A stretch of 64,000 bases of DNA from Cryptomeria japonica (Eukaryota; Streptophyta; Pinopsida; Cupressales; Cupressaceae), in assembly GCF_030272615.1 (NCBI RefSeq), contig NC_081410.1:125146640-125210639 (forward strand). Direction: 5' to 3'. Below are positions 9,301 through 18,908 of the stretch, piece by piece. The first letter of the stretch is position 1. Every line of letters begins with the position of its first letter. Below the pieces are notes generated by a model. It made no database searches and was not told where the DNA came from. It saw only the letters and a list, made by a program, of their open reading frames with translations. The position numbers and the translations under genes are program-made.

Positions 9301-10032
9301 AAGAATGCAGGAGCGACCTATCAAAGAGCAATGACCACCATCTTCCATGACACGATGCATACTATGATGGAAGATTATGTGGATGACTTATTAGCAAAAT
9401 CACTTACTAGAGAAGGACACCTCCACATCTTAGATCAAATCTTTGATAGACTGGAACAATATCATGTTCGACTCAACCCAAAGAAATGTGTCTTCGGAGT
9501 GACCTCCGGGAAACTTCTAGGATATATTGTCTCAAGCAAAGGTATTGAGGTCGATCCAGCAAAGGTTAAAGCAATCATGGACATGCCACCTCCAAAGAAT
9601 ATCAGTCAGCTAAGAACACTACAAGGACGGCTTCAATCTATCCGCAGATTCATTGCACAATTGGCTGATAAGTGTCACCCATTCACACACCTGCTACACG
9701 AGAACATCCGCTTTCAGTGGGATGACAGATGCCAGCAAGCATTTCAGGAACTTAAAGACTATCTCATGAATCCACCATTGCTGATGCCACCAGATCCAAG
9801 TAGACCATTATTTCTCTATATCTCAGCAACAAGTACAGCACTGGGTGTGCTACTGGCACAACATAATGCAGAAGGTAAAGAGTGTGCTATTTACTATATC
9901 TCTCGCACACTGGTGGGCTATGAACTCAATTACACGCCTATTGAGCGAGCTTGCCTAGCAGTAATCTTAGCAGCCACTAAACTGAGGCACTATCTATTGA
10001 CACACAAGGTGCAACTCATTGCAAAAAATTGA
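6367..10032 (+). CDS. pol: Pol polyprotein part 1: protease, G-patch, reverse transcriptase, first RNase H
   Basis: The frame is the same as gag and is continuous from the codon after the UAA; no ATG marks a start, so it is probably translated as a fusion. Protease: active site LIDNGAG (Asp at 6763-6765; DNG in place of DTG/DSG) and the LLLGRPWI flap region near 6975. A G-patch-like block follows at 7495-7629 (GKGLLIMQRMGYDG ... GNTGLGFE). After a long Pro/Thr-rich linker (about 7690-8400) comes RT at roughly 8900-9450, with the FRDLN, MPFGLKNA and YVDD (9376-9387) motifs. The gypsy-type RNase H that follows is degenerate: the expected first Asp is replaced (LYISATSTALG). The frame ends prematurely because of an extra A in the run 10023-10028; part 2 continues in another frame. 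Confidence 0.93.
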   Translation: MATITFKNPTSNCNVVTRRGKVTIKAAPQGTTSIPKQYNLVEQLDKTPALISILELLRLSPSHKTILDQALQEASVPANLNTDQFQAMVGSLKSSPCLTFSESDNSSFQQPHNASLHIEGFVNQHRIKRVLIDNGAGLNICTLQLVTALGYAIESVDPRKKITIKAYDDAEHSSKGAVVLPIRVGPVVKHITCQVLDLPLPYNLLLGRPWIHAMQAVPSTYHQCIKFPHNGTEITIPGDANPFAFCHNISHQPEITVPNNREAISFTSYVNPASLASSNTPIPKQEKLKMKVAEEGPGEYNLSQLFCVGQMPTSPRTHGKPQQLLHQTLITPACALTPFILGKSQEEETQDEDLADWIYKDPVTTDKPRVTLPTEQYGKGLLIMQRMGYDGQSALGSCKQGRHEPLLPEFKPKGNTGLGFEKEILPKLRFKGKPSKPFCPPTAKRTPFIIKAPSNTIPTAPSRLTNLPQPSTMPIIPPNEPVIPSATPFVATTIWKPTATSMAPAIPTEATKSTLPILPMTNPLNPITVPATSITTKVHKPITPAVFNSKDIPVWYSNRMLESDSETDSHEWEFDSVQLNTSDEEDTSPPPPRKDIPVYGEAQIKTTWVPELETSSTDPTSHPTPDSDRESTINDLHHNVLTLTDTSPALNLIDEVMPIIHPELIEWNQPNPPCLDLFQNDEAIIDFLELRDNLPSGDHKAGFAIQLNSAAYFGADAKPFNCKNITIKHGSSSENHTVALFDPTKVKRKSVSNGENLSEALEDEGFDILPASTQQERSTILIEETKEYNVGTPENPHIIHLASLLTPEEQPQFIEFFQQRQINFAWSYADMPRLDPDLVMHHLTVAKGAKPVKQKLRKMHPQIAVLVKTELKKLLDVGFIRPIDYAEWISNIVPVGKPKGGIRICTDFRDLNKACPKDDFPLPNIDIIVDLTAGHAMLSLMDGFSGYNQIKIAPEDQHKTAFTCPWGTYCWNVMPFGLKNAGATYQRAMTTIFHDTMHTMMEDYVDDLLAKSLTREGHLHILDQIFDRLEQYHVRLNPKKCVFGVTSGKLLGYIVSSKGIEVDPAKVKAIMDMPPPKNISQLRTLQGRLQSIRRFIAQLADKCHPFTHLLHENIRFQWDDRCQQAFQELKDYLMNPPLLMPPDPSRPLFLYISATSTALGVLLAQHNAEGKECAIYYISRTLVGYELNYTPIERACLAVILAATKLRHYLLTHKVQLIAKN

Positions 10033-12001
10033 TCCACTCAAGTACTTACTCAGCAAAGCAGCATTGACAGGTCATTTGGCCAAATGGGTAATGATTCTAA
10101 GTGAATTCGACATCGAGTATGTGGACCGTAAAGCTATCAAAGGGCAGGTCATTGCAGATCAGTTGGCCGATGCACCACTCATAGGCGATCATCCCCTCAT
10201 TTCCAATTTTCCCGATGAAGAGATATTCATGATCACAGAAGCACAACCATGGAAACTATATTTTGATGGTTCATACACTAGGCACGGCTCGGGGGCAGGC
10301 ATTTTGTTTATCACACCTCAAGGTGATAGCATCCCGAAGTCTTACAGGCTCACATTTCCATGCACAAACAACATAGCAGAGTATGAGGCTTTGATCACAG
10401 GACTCAGGCTAGCCATACAATGGAAATTACAAGAACTACAAGTATATGGCGACTCGCAACTGGTCATTCGACAAGCAACAGATGAATATCAGACCAAAGA
10501 TGATAAACTCATGCCATATAAACAAATGGTGGACACTCTAAAGACATCATTTACTACTATCACTTTTGAGCAGATACCAAGAGATCAGAATCGAGCTGCT
10601 GACGCTATGGCTACTATCGCATCTCTACTAGATCTTCCACAGAATTCAACACGCTACGAGTTCTTGGTAGAACAGCTTTGGATCCCTGCTTATGATATCC
10701 CCGAATCCGAAATGATATGTCGCCTTATAGGTTCCGAATCCCCATGGTACGGTGATTTCTACACCTATCTCCGCGATCACACCCTTCCTCCCAACCAATC
10801 AAATAACCAACGTAAAACCTTCATTCGCCAAACTGCTCGATATGCCATTATTGCCGAAACCCTATACCGACGTGGTCTTGATGGTACTCTCCTTCGATGT
10901 CTGGAACAAGGTGAGATAACAAAGGCTTTGGAAGAGGTACATGAAGGAATTTGCGGGACTCACTCAAGTGGTCCATCACTCGCCAAGAAACTCCTGCGAG
11001 CTGGATATTATTGGCCATCTATGGAAAAGGATTCCTACTACTTTGTCAGGAAATGCAAGAAATGTCAAGTTCATGGCGACCTGATACATGCACCGGCCCA
11101 GGAACTGCAACCAATCACAACACCATGGCCTTTTTGTCAATGGGGCCTTGACCTTGTGGGTAAGATTCATCCATCTTCATCCAATGGCCATAAATTCATT
11201 ATTACAGCCACCGAATATTTCACCAAGTGGATCGAAGCTGTTCCACTTACCCAAGTCACCGGCAAGCAGATCGCCTCATTCATCCTCAATTACATCATCT
11301 GCCGGTATGGTGTGCCCATGTCCATTGTCACAGATAACGGTCTTCCTTTCAAAAATCAGGATGTTCGTGAGCTTTGTGAGAAATTTTATATCCAACACCG
11401 CTTTTCCACTCCCTATTACCCACAAGGCAATGGTCAGGCCGAAGCATCCAATAAAAACATATTGAGAATCCTAAAGAAGACAGTCAATGATGCCGGTCGT
11501 GATTGGCATGTTCAATTGAATCCAGCATTATGGGCATATCGAACTAGCATTCGAACCCCTACAGGTGCAACTCCTTATTCATTGGTCTATGGTGCTGAAG
11601 CTATCTTACCTATTGAGGTCGAGATACCATCCTTACGAGTTTCCTTGCATAATCTCATTGATGATGAAGCCTACAGAGTATCCCGTCTTCAGGACTTAGA
11701 GTTACTTGATGAGAAACGACAAGCTGCATACAATCACCTCAAAGCCTATCAGCAGCGCATGAGTAGAAGCTACAATCACCGAGTTAGATCTCGTACATTT
11801 GAGGTAGGTGATCTTGTTCTTCGAGAAAATCCTCGCAACCAACCAAACAGAGAACATCAAGGCAAGTTTGAATCAAACTGGTTGGGCCCATATGTTGTCA
11901 CTGCTGTATTCGGGTCTGGGGCATATCAGTTGGCTACATCAGACGGAGAACCGCTCGCAGATCCAATCAACAGCATGCACCTCAAACGGTTTTATACCTA
12001 A
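10019..12001 (+). CDS. pol: Pol polyprotein part 2: RNase H connection, archaeal-type RNase H, integrase with GPY/F module
   Basis: This is the continuation of pol after the single-base frameshift. First come the end of the degenerate RNase H and a linker. Then a second RNase H (about 10250-10640) keeps its acidic residues: DGS (Asp 10265-10267), AEYEAL, GDSQLV and AADAMA. A second RNase H of this type marks the Tat lineage. Integrase follows: an HHCC zinc finger (His 10940 onward, CKKC 11054-11065), catalytic Asp 11150-11152 (GLDLVG), Asp 11333-11335 (TDNG) and Glu 11441-11443 (GQAEASN, exactly 35 residues after the second Asp), then LGPY (around 11881-11892) of the GPY/F module. It stops at TAA 11999-12001. 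The enzyme set looks catalytically complete apart from the frameshift. Confidence 0.93.
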   Translation: MQKIDPLKYLLSKAALTGHLAKWVMILSEFDIEYVDRKAIKGQVIADQLADAPLIGDHPLISNFPDEEIFMITEAQPWKLYFDGSYTRHGSGAGILFITPQGDSIPKSYRLTFPCTNNIAEYEALITGLRLAIQWKLQELQVYGDSQLVIRQATDEYQTKDDKLMPYKQMVDTLKTSFTTITFEQIPRDQNRAADAMATIASLLDLPQNSTRYEFLVEQLWIPAYDIPESEMICRLIGSESPWYGDFYTYLRDHTLPPNQSNNQRKTFIRQTARYAIIAETLYRRGLDGTLLRCLEQGEITKALEEVHEGICGTHSSGPSLAKKLLRAGYYWPSMEKDSYYFVRKCKKCQVHGDLIHAPAQELQPITTPWPFCQWGLDLVGKIHPSSSNGHKFIITATEYFTKWIEAVPLTQVTGKQIASFILNYIICRYGVPMSIVTDNGLPFKNQDVRELCEKFYIQHRFSTPYYPQGNGQAEASNKNILRILKKTVNDAGRDWHVQLNPALWAYRTSIRTPTGATPYSLVYGAEAILPIEVEIPSLRVSLHNLIDDEAYRVSRLQDLELLDEKRQAAYNHLKAYQQRMSRSYNHRVRSRTFEVGDLVLRENPRNQPNREHQGKFESNWLGPYVVTAVFGSGAYQLATSDGEPLADPINSMHLKRFYT

Positions 12002-14381
12002 GGTGTACAGAGCATCAGGCTCCCCTACATATCAGAAAAATACCAAAAACATTCAGAAAATTCCTGAAGAAAATACAAAAACATTCAAAAAAGTAAAGAA
12101 AAATCATGCATCCAAATGGTGAACAACCACTCCGGTGGCACCTTGGGTAAGTACGGTGGTGAAAACCTGGCAAACAGGCGCCACTCGTAAAAACAATGGC
12201 TCCAGTATCTTTCAGGCTCATTGCGATCACATTCATGCACACACACATCCATCCATCCAAACCATGGCTTGTTATTTGATCTGCAACTAAGAAAGTACTC
12301 CACGTGTCTAGCATCCCACCTTTTCATAGTCATGTCTAAAACTGGGGGCAATGCCTTTAACCTATTGATGGAAGTGGATTCTACATTGTCTTATGATTCA
12401 TTAAGTTCTTCATTCAAACAATCATCAGAAAATATCAAAAACATTCAAAAATGACTCTCAAAATACCAAAAACATTCAAAATTGTTTCACAAAATCCAAA
12501 AAACATCAACAAAACCATTGAAAAATCACACAAAAACATGGCAACACCTTGTACATATTCATCCGATCAGATACAAAACAAACATTAACAAAATACTCAC
12601 ACAAATGACCACTTATCACTCGACCAACACAATCAACATCAACAATCCAAACTGTCTTAAACAAGGATGCATCCTTCCTTATCAAAACAAAGACAAGATG
12701 ACATTTTCTTTGACAAGAAAATTATGTTAAGCTATCAAATACTTGGTTGATTTGTGAGTACAATCGTTTGTTTATCTGTATTAGGATCTTTCAGCATTGT
12801 TTTGTATAGTTTGCGCATTATTTCCGATGAAGTTCTGGGGCATGTACTAATGGTGTCTACGTGGGAAGTTCACCAAGCTACGTGATCTTATGCAAAATGC
12901 AGTCATAGATCACTACGGCTTGCTGACTACAGCGTATACCTCGACCATATGGGCATGAACCATTACCAAGGATCCTTATTCTTTATTCTTTATGTATATA
13001 TTGTTTGTTTGCAGGTACAATGCTCATTCTTTGGTTCCTCTTCCTCCAAATTGGATAAAGGTTTTATTTTCTTAGTACGGTATGAACTTGTCTCAGGATC
13101 TGATCAGCCTAAGATCAAGGAGGACGATCCAAGTCATGCACGAAAGGAGATAATCCTTGTCTGTTCCGCAAGCAATACTCTGGTCAACTTGATCCATTAT
13201 ATCAAGTTGCTTGTATTAACTTGCTATATAAAATCCATGAAAGGAATACTCAGGTCATCTTGAATCATTATGTCAAGATGCTTGTATTCTCTTCCAACAT
13301 TTTAAAGCTCAATGATGAAAATAGAGCACTATGGATCGTCATTCCATCTCATCTGTATATATTGCATTTCATTGCATTCCATCCATCCATACATTCATAA
13401 ATAGTTGCATATCATGCATACATAGTCATAATAATGCATACTCTATTTTCCTCTTCTTCCATAGGAATGAGTCATAGGTTTTCCATATCCTCTATCTAAC
13501 ATCAAATCCCCCCTCACCCTCCCCATCTCGATAATCACCATCACATACCCTACATCGTTTCTCAATCAACCTAATCAAGCCACGTTCATCACCATCCATC
13601 TCTAAATAGGAGGGATTGTGTTTCCTATCCTCAGTCATCCAATAAGCCAAGCCAGTTACTCTGTCTACACAGATACATCGACTCACACACACCTAGACTA
13701 TCAACAGATACTCTGATCAAGTATCTTCGGGTCTCAACAGGTAATCGATTATGGTAATCCTAGACTACATCAGGCATTTATCATAATGACCTAGTCTCAA
13801 CGGGGTTGCCATGATTCCCCACAACCATCCATCACATGCACACACCATCAATTGATCAACCAATCAAACACAATCACATCGGACAATTACATCAATTGTC
13901 TAAGTCTCAACGAGTATTTTTGTTTCATATACCTTGACTTCATCGGGCAATTGCATCAATTGCCTAAGTCTCATCAGGTCACTTTGCTTCACTTACTCAG
14001 ACTTTATCTTATCCAAGCAAACAACTGGCATCAACTGTCATGCTTTGACTTGACCGCGGCAATTAAACCGATTGCACCAGATTGTTCAACCAATTTTGAT
14101 CACTTGTATAGCATCACTCGAAAGACCAACCACCACATTTTCACTGTATCTCCTGTATGACCTAAGGGTACTCACTGGCTTGATGTTTCTCCATTTTATC
14201 CCCGTTTTCTTCTATTTTTCACCCACGTTTCTAACTTATTCTTTTCTATCACCTCGCCAATTTTCATTCTTTTTCGAGAGATCGCCCGATTTTTCAAAAA
14301 TTTTCGGCCCATCTCTCGAGGGGGCATACCACCCATTAAATTAACATTTTATGGGGCATTTCTTCACACCAGTTTTTCTTT

Positions 14382-14417
14382 CTTTGAAACGATGCGATAA
14401 ACTGCACCGTCTCAAAG
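14382..14417 (+). other. Stem-loop abutting the polypurine tract
   Basis: CTTTGAAACGATGCG pairs with TGCACCGTCTCAAAG (about 12 of 14 pairs) around a TAAAC loop. The hairpin recurs at 18864-18899 in the outer element, with the mismatch position moved by one. Its 3' arm overlaps the start of the PPT. Confidence 0.6.
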
Positions 14418-14426
14418 AGGGGCAAA
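14413..14426 (+). other. Polypurine tract (plus-strand primer)
   Basis: CAAAGAGGGGCAAA lies directly before the TG of the 3' LTR. The same tract precedes the outer LTR at 18909. In LTR retroelements an RNase H-resistant purine run here primes plus-strand DNA synthesis. Confidence 0.85.
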
Positions 14427-15859
14427 TGTAGTCACATAAATCTGTCCATTTTAATTAAATGAATATTTTGTATTTATTTGATTAAAAATCCACTAGCCAT
14501 CAGTTAATTAAATTAATATTTAATTAATTCATCCCCAAACATTCTTCTATTAATTAAATAAATTATTCAATTTATTTTAATTAATTCATTAAACCAAATT
14601 CACAAATCAATTAAATAAATAAAATCAATTTATTTAATTAAAATTCCTTTTCCTCTTTTAAATAAATTAACATTTATTTAAATCATTATCCTCCCCCCCC
14701 CACTTGCATTTTCCTACAAATGCAACTTGCACACATTTATTGAAATAAATGAATTTTTATTTTAATAAAATCTTATTTTCCCTCACCCACCAAATCCACT
14801 TGCAAAATCTAATCCCCTTCTAGATTCTTCTAACCCTTTCCTAATTAGCCTAATCCATCCCCTAAATATTGTCACATTCCTAAGCAAATGGAGTCACTTC
14901 TCAAATGGCCCAAAGTCTTGGATAACCATTGAAGGTTTTCAACCTTCAACCACCAAAAACCCCAAAGTCTTTGAAAACCATTAAAGGCTTCCAACTTTCA
15001 ACCACTTAATTCCCAAAGTCTCCAATAACCATTAATGGTTAATTCAACTCTCCCACATGGTTAAAACATTTGTTTGACTCAACCTCTATCCAACCCAAGG
15101 GTCTCATCAAGCATTTAATGCTTTGACCATGATTATCTCTTAATCATTTGCACAAAGGTTTATCCTTGGATTAACTCCTAATCCAGTGGGTAATCCTAAT
15201 TTAGGCTTGACCCTTAGTCTTTAGATAACCATGAGGTCTTCTCAGGCCTTTAATGCCTCCAACCTCTTCTTTCAATCCAACCTTATGTTGACACTTGTCA
15301 CCATTTCATTGGTGCCAATTGTGCACATGGATCCCCAACTTTCAAGCTTGACCCTTGATTAAACCATTCAATCCTGGCCATCCATTGCTCCATTTTTCCT
15401 ATAAATAGAGCCCATTCCTTCATAATCCAGATCCTGAAAACTTGTAAGCATTTAGACTATAGCCATTTTAGAGAGCATTTAGCATAGCATAACTAAATAT
15501 TGTCTTTTGGTTAAAACACATCATTTTAACATTCAAATAGCTTTTCATTTCATGTTTAGAGCTATTCTACAATCTCAATCCTCCATAAGCATCCATAGTG
15601 CAAAAAGCTGCTGAGAGCTACACTATTTTGGAACTTGGAGAGGAGAGGAACAAGGGAGAAGAAGCTAGTCTCATGCTAAGAGACAGTTGGAGATGTCTCA
15701 TTGTCTTACTTCTTTAGTTAGATTCATTAGTATGTGTTTTTAGTATCTCTCTTGGAATGCCTTCATTTGTGTTTAGTTTTTGATTGATTAACTCTAACAT
15801 CTTGTGTGTTTTGTGTTGTTTGATCTTAAGCTAACATTGTGCCATTTAGGAGGGCATCA
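14427..15859 (+). repeat. 3' LTR of the nested Tat element
   Basis: The ends are TGTAGTCACATAAATC and GGAGGGCATCA, with a TATA box at 15400-15408. It is essentially identical to the 5' LTR up to about position 15658; the remaining 200 bp are markedly different, as listed for the 5' LTR. Confidence 0.95.
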
Positions 15860-15864
15860 AAAAC
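15860..15864. repeat. Target-site duplication AAAAC, right copy
   Basis: This matches 184-188. The integrase frame of the outer element resumes at 15865 with ATA TTG AGA, exactly as in the uninterrupted gene at 11459 onward. Confidence 0.93.
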
Positions 15865-16407
15865 ATATTGAGAATCCTAAAAAAGACAGTCAATGATGCC
15901 GATCGAAATTGGCATGTTCAATTGAATCCAGCATTATGGGCATATCGCACTAGCATTCGAACCCCTACAGGTGCAACTCCTTATTCATTGGTCTATGGTG
16001 CAGAAGCTATCTTACCTATTGAAGTTGAGATACCATCATTACGAGTTTCCTTGCATAATCTCATCGATGATGAAGCCTAGAGAGTCTCACGCCTTCAGGA
16101 CTTAGAGTTACTTGATGAGAAGCGACAAGCTGCATACAATCACCTCAAAGCCTATAAGCAGCGCATGAGCAGAAGCTACAATCACCGAGTTAGATCTCAT
16201 ACATTTGAGATAGGTGATCTTGTTCTTCGAGAAAATCCTCGCAACCAACCAAACAGAGAACATCAAGGCAAGTTTGAATCAAACTGGCTCGGCCCATATG
16301 TTGTCACTGCTGTATTTGGGTCTGGGGCATATCAGTTGGCTACATCAGAAGGCGAACCGCTTGCAGATCCAATCAACAGCATGCACCTCAAACGGTTTTA
16401 TACCTAA
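15865..16407 (+). pseudogene. Integrase C-terminal part of the outer Tat element
   Basis: The sequence matches pol codons 11460-12001 of the younger element, including the YRTSIRTPTGATP block and the LGPYVV motif. A Tyr codon has become TAG at 16078-16080, splitting the frame into 15865-16080 and 16081-16407. It terminates with the same TAA as the younger copy. With the E-to-K change in its upstream half, this integrase is dead on two counts. Confidence 0.9.
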
Positions 16408-18908
16408 GCTATACAGAGCATCAGGCTCCCCTGCATACCAGAAAATACCAAAAACATTCAGAAAAATGTCCTGAAGAAAATACAAAAACATTCAAAAAAA
16501 AAAGAAAAAAAGTAAAGAACAATCATGCATCCAAACGGTGAACAACCACTCCGGTGGCACCTTGGGTAAGTGCGATGGTGAAAGCTTGGCAAACAGGCGC
16601 CACTCGTAAAGGCTATGGCTCCATTCTCTTTTAGACTTGTTGCGATCACATCTACTTCATACATACATCCCTCCATCCAAAGCCATGGCTTGTTATTCAT
16701 CTACAATTAAGAAAGTACTCCATGCGTCTTGCATCCCGCTTTTTCATAGTCAGGTCTACACTTGGGGGCAATGCCCTTAAAATCTAATTGATGGAAGTGG
16801 ATTCTATATTACTGGTGATTCATTGGCCAAACACATTCAAAAATGACTCAAAAAAAAAAAAAAGAAGCCAAACACATTCACAAATGTCTCACAAAATCCA
16901 AAAACATTCGAAAATGTCTCACAAAATCCAAAAACATTCGCAAATGACTCACAAAATCCAAAAACATTCAAAAATATCTCACAAAATCCAAAAACAACGG
17001 AACACATCGGAAATCACACAAAAACATGACAACACATTGTACATACTCATCCAAGCAGATACAAAACAAACATTGACACAATACTCCCACGATGACTACT
17101 TATCAATCAACCAAAACAATCAACATCAACAATCCAAAACTGTCTTTAAACAAGGATGCATCCTTCCTTACCAAAGCAAAGACAAAAGTGACGTTTTCTT
17201 TTACAAGAAAATTATGTTAAGCTACCAAATACTTGGTTGATTTGTGAGTACAATCCTTTGTTTCTCTGTATCGGACTCTTTTAGCATTGTTTTGTATCAT
17301 TTGCGTATTATTTCCGATGAAGTTCTGGGGCATGTACTAATGGTGTCTACGTGGGAAGTTCACCAAGCTACGTGATCTTATGCCAAATGCAATCATAAAT
17401 CACTATGGCTTGCTGACTACGGCGTATACCTCGACCATATGAACATGAACCATTATCAAGGATCCATATTCTTTTATTCTTTATGTATATATTGTTTGTT
17501 TACCGGTACAATGCTCATTCTTTGGTTCCTCCTCATCCAATTTGGATAAAGGTTTTATTTTCTTAGTACGGTATGCACTTGTCTCAGGATCTGATCAGCC
17601 AAAGATCAAGGAGGACGATCCAAGTCATGCATGAATAGAGATAATCCTTGTCTGTTCCGCAAGCAATACTCAGGTCAACTTGATCCATTATATCAAGTTG
17701 CTTGTATTAACTTGCTATATCAAATCCATGTAAGAAATACTTTGGTCATCTTGAATTTTTATGTCAAGTTGCTTGTATTTTCTTCCAACATTTTAAAGCT
17801 CAATGATGAAAATCGAGCACTATGGATCGTCATTCCATCTCATCTGTATATACTGCATTCCGTTGCATTCCAACCATCCATACATTCATAATAGCTGCAT
17901 ATCATGCATACATAGTCATAATAATGCATACTGTATTTTCCTCTTCTTCCATAGCAATGAGTCATAGGTCCTCCATTTCTTCTAACATTGAACCCCCTCA
18001 ACCCTCCCCATCTCGATAATCAACATCACATACCCTTCATCGTTTCCCATCAACCCAATCAAGCCACGTTCATCACCATCCATGTCTAATAGGAGGGATT
18101 GTGTTTCCCATCCTCATTCATCCACACAATCAAGCAAGTTACTCTATCTACACAGATACATCAACTCACACACACCTAGACTATCAACAGATACTCTGAT
18201 CAAGTATCTTCGGGTCTCAACAGGTAATCGATCATGGTAATCCTAGACTACATCAGGCATTTATCATAATGACCTAGTCTCAACGGGGCTGCCATGATTC
18301 CCCACAACCATCCATCACATGCACACACTATCAATTGATCAACCAATCAAACACAATCCAACGGACAATTACATCAATTGTCTACGTCTCAACGAGTATT
18401 TTTGCTTCATATACCTTGACTTCATCGGGCAATTGCATCAATTGCCTAAGTCTCATCAGGTCACTTTGATTCACTTACTCAGACTTTATCTTGTCCAAGC
18501 AAACAACTGGCATCAATTGTCATGCTTTGACTTGACCGGGGCAATTCAACCAATTGCACCAGATTGTTCAACCAATTTTGATCAATTATGTAGCACCACT
18601 CAACAGAACAACCACCACATTTTCACTGTATCTCCCACATGACCTAAGGGTACTCACTGGCTTGATGTTTCTCCATTTTATCTCCGATTTCTTCTATTTT
18701 TCACCCACGTTGCTAACTTCTTCTCTTCTAACACCCTACCAATTTTCATTCTTTTTCGAGAGATTGCCCAATTTTTTGAAATTTTTCGGCCCATCTCTCG
18801 AGGGGGCATACCACCCATTAAATTTACATTTTATGGGGCATTTCTTCACATCAATTTTTCTTTCTTTGAAACGACGCGATAAACCGCATCGTCTCAAAGA
18901 GGGGCAAA
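16408..18908 (+). other. 3' untranslated region of the outer Tat element
   Basis: Collinear with 12002-14426. It differs mainly by expansion of the 30-bp tandem repeat (16861-16996). The stem-loop modules near 18180-18570 and the PPT (ending at 18908) are conserved. No coding sequence is supported. Confidence 0.8.
16861..16996 (+). repeat. 30-bp tandem repeat, about 4.5 units
   Basis: Units at 16861, 16891, 16921 and 16951, plus a partial unit at 16981, have the consensus ACAAAATCCAAAAACATTC followed by (G/A)(A/C)AAATG(T/A)CTC. The younger element has only two to three looser units in the same place (about 12425-12510). Confidence 0.9.

Larger units (their letters stand above)
12002..14426 (+). 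other. 3' untranslated region of the nested Tat element
   Basis: The stretch has no convincing coding frame and is collinear with 16408-18908 of the outer element. It starts with short AAAAACATTCA(A/G)AAA direct repeats (12040-12500; 2-3 units of about 30 bp near 12425). A series of small stem-loops follows, spaced by an AGTCTCAACGG-like phrase (13690-14110), and then a hairpin around CGAGAGAT...ATCTCTCG (14273-14322). Long, variable 3' UTRs with tandem repeats between integrase and LTR are known for Tat elements. Confidence 0.8.
189..15859 (+). mobile_element. Complete nested LTR retrotransposon, Ty3/gypsy, Tat (Ogre/Retand-like) lineage, 15.7 kb
   Basis: The element has TG...CA LTRs of 1431 and 1433 bp, a tRNA-complementary PBS right after the 5' LTR, a long leader, gag (4714), pol (6367-12001), a 2.4-kb 3' UTR, a polypurine tract at 14413-14426 and a 5-bp target duplication. 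Placement in the Tat lineage rests on the order protease-RT-RNase H-second (archaeal-type) RNase H-integrase, the long leader and the long repeat-bearing 3' UTR, all known Tat traits. Coding capacity is nearly whole: one in-frame UAA between gag and pol and one single-base frameshift in an A run at 10023-10028. It inserted in the same orientation into a related older element. Confidence 0.95.

Noticed and set aside
13852-14344. Small plus-strand frames in the Tat 3' UTR
   Set aside because: They coincide with the stem-loop modules, and similar frames in the outer copy share only nucleotide-level conservation with indels.
16861-16996. Regular 30-bp repeat as a CRISPR-like array
   Set aside because: Units are directly abutting without unique spacers, inside a plant retroelement 3' UTR.
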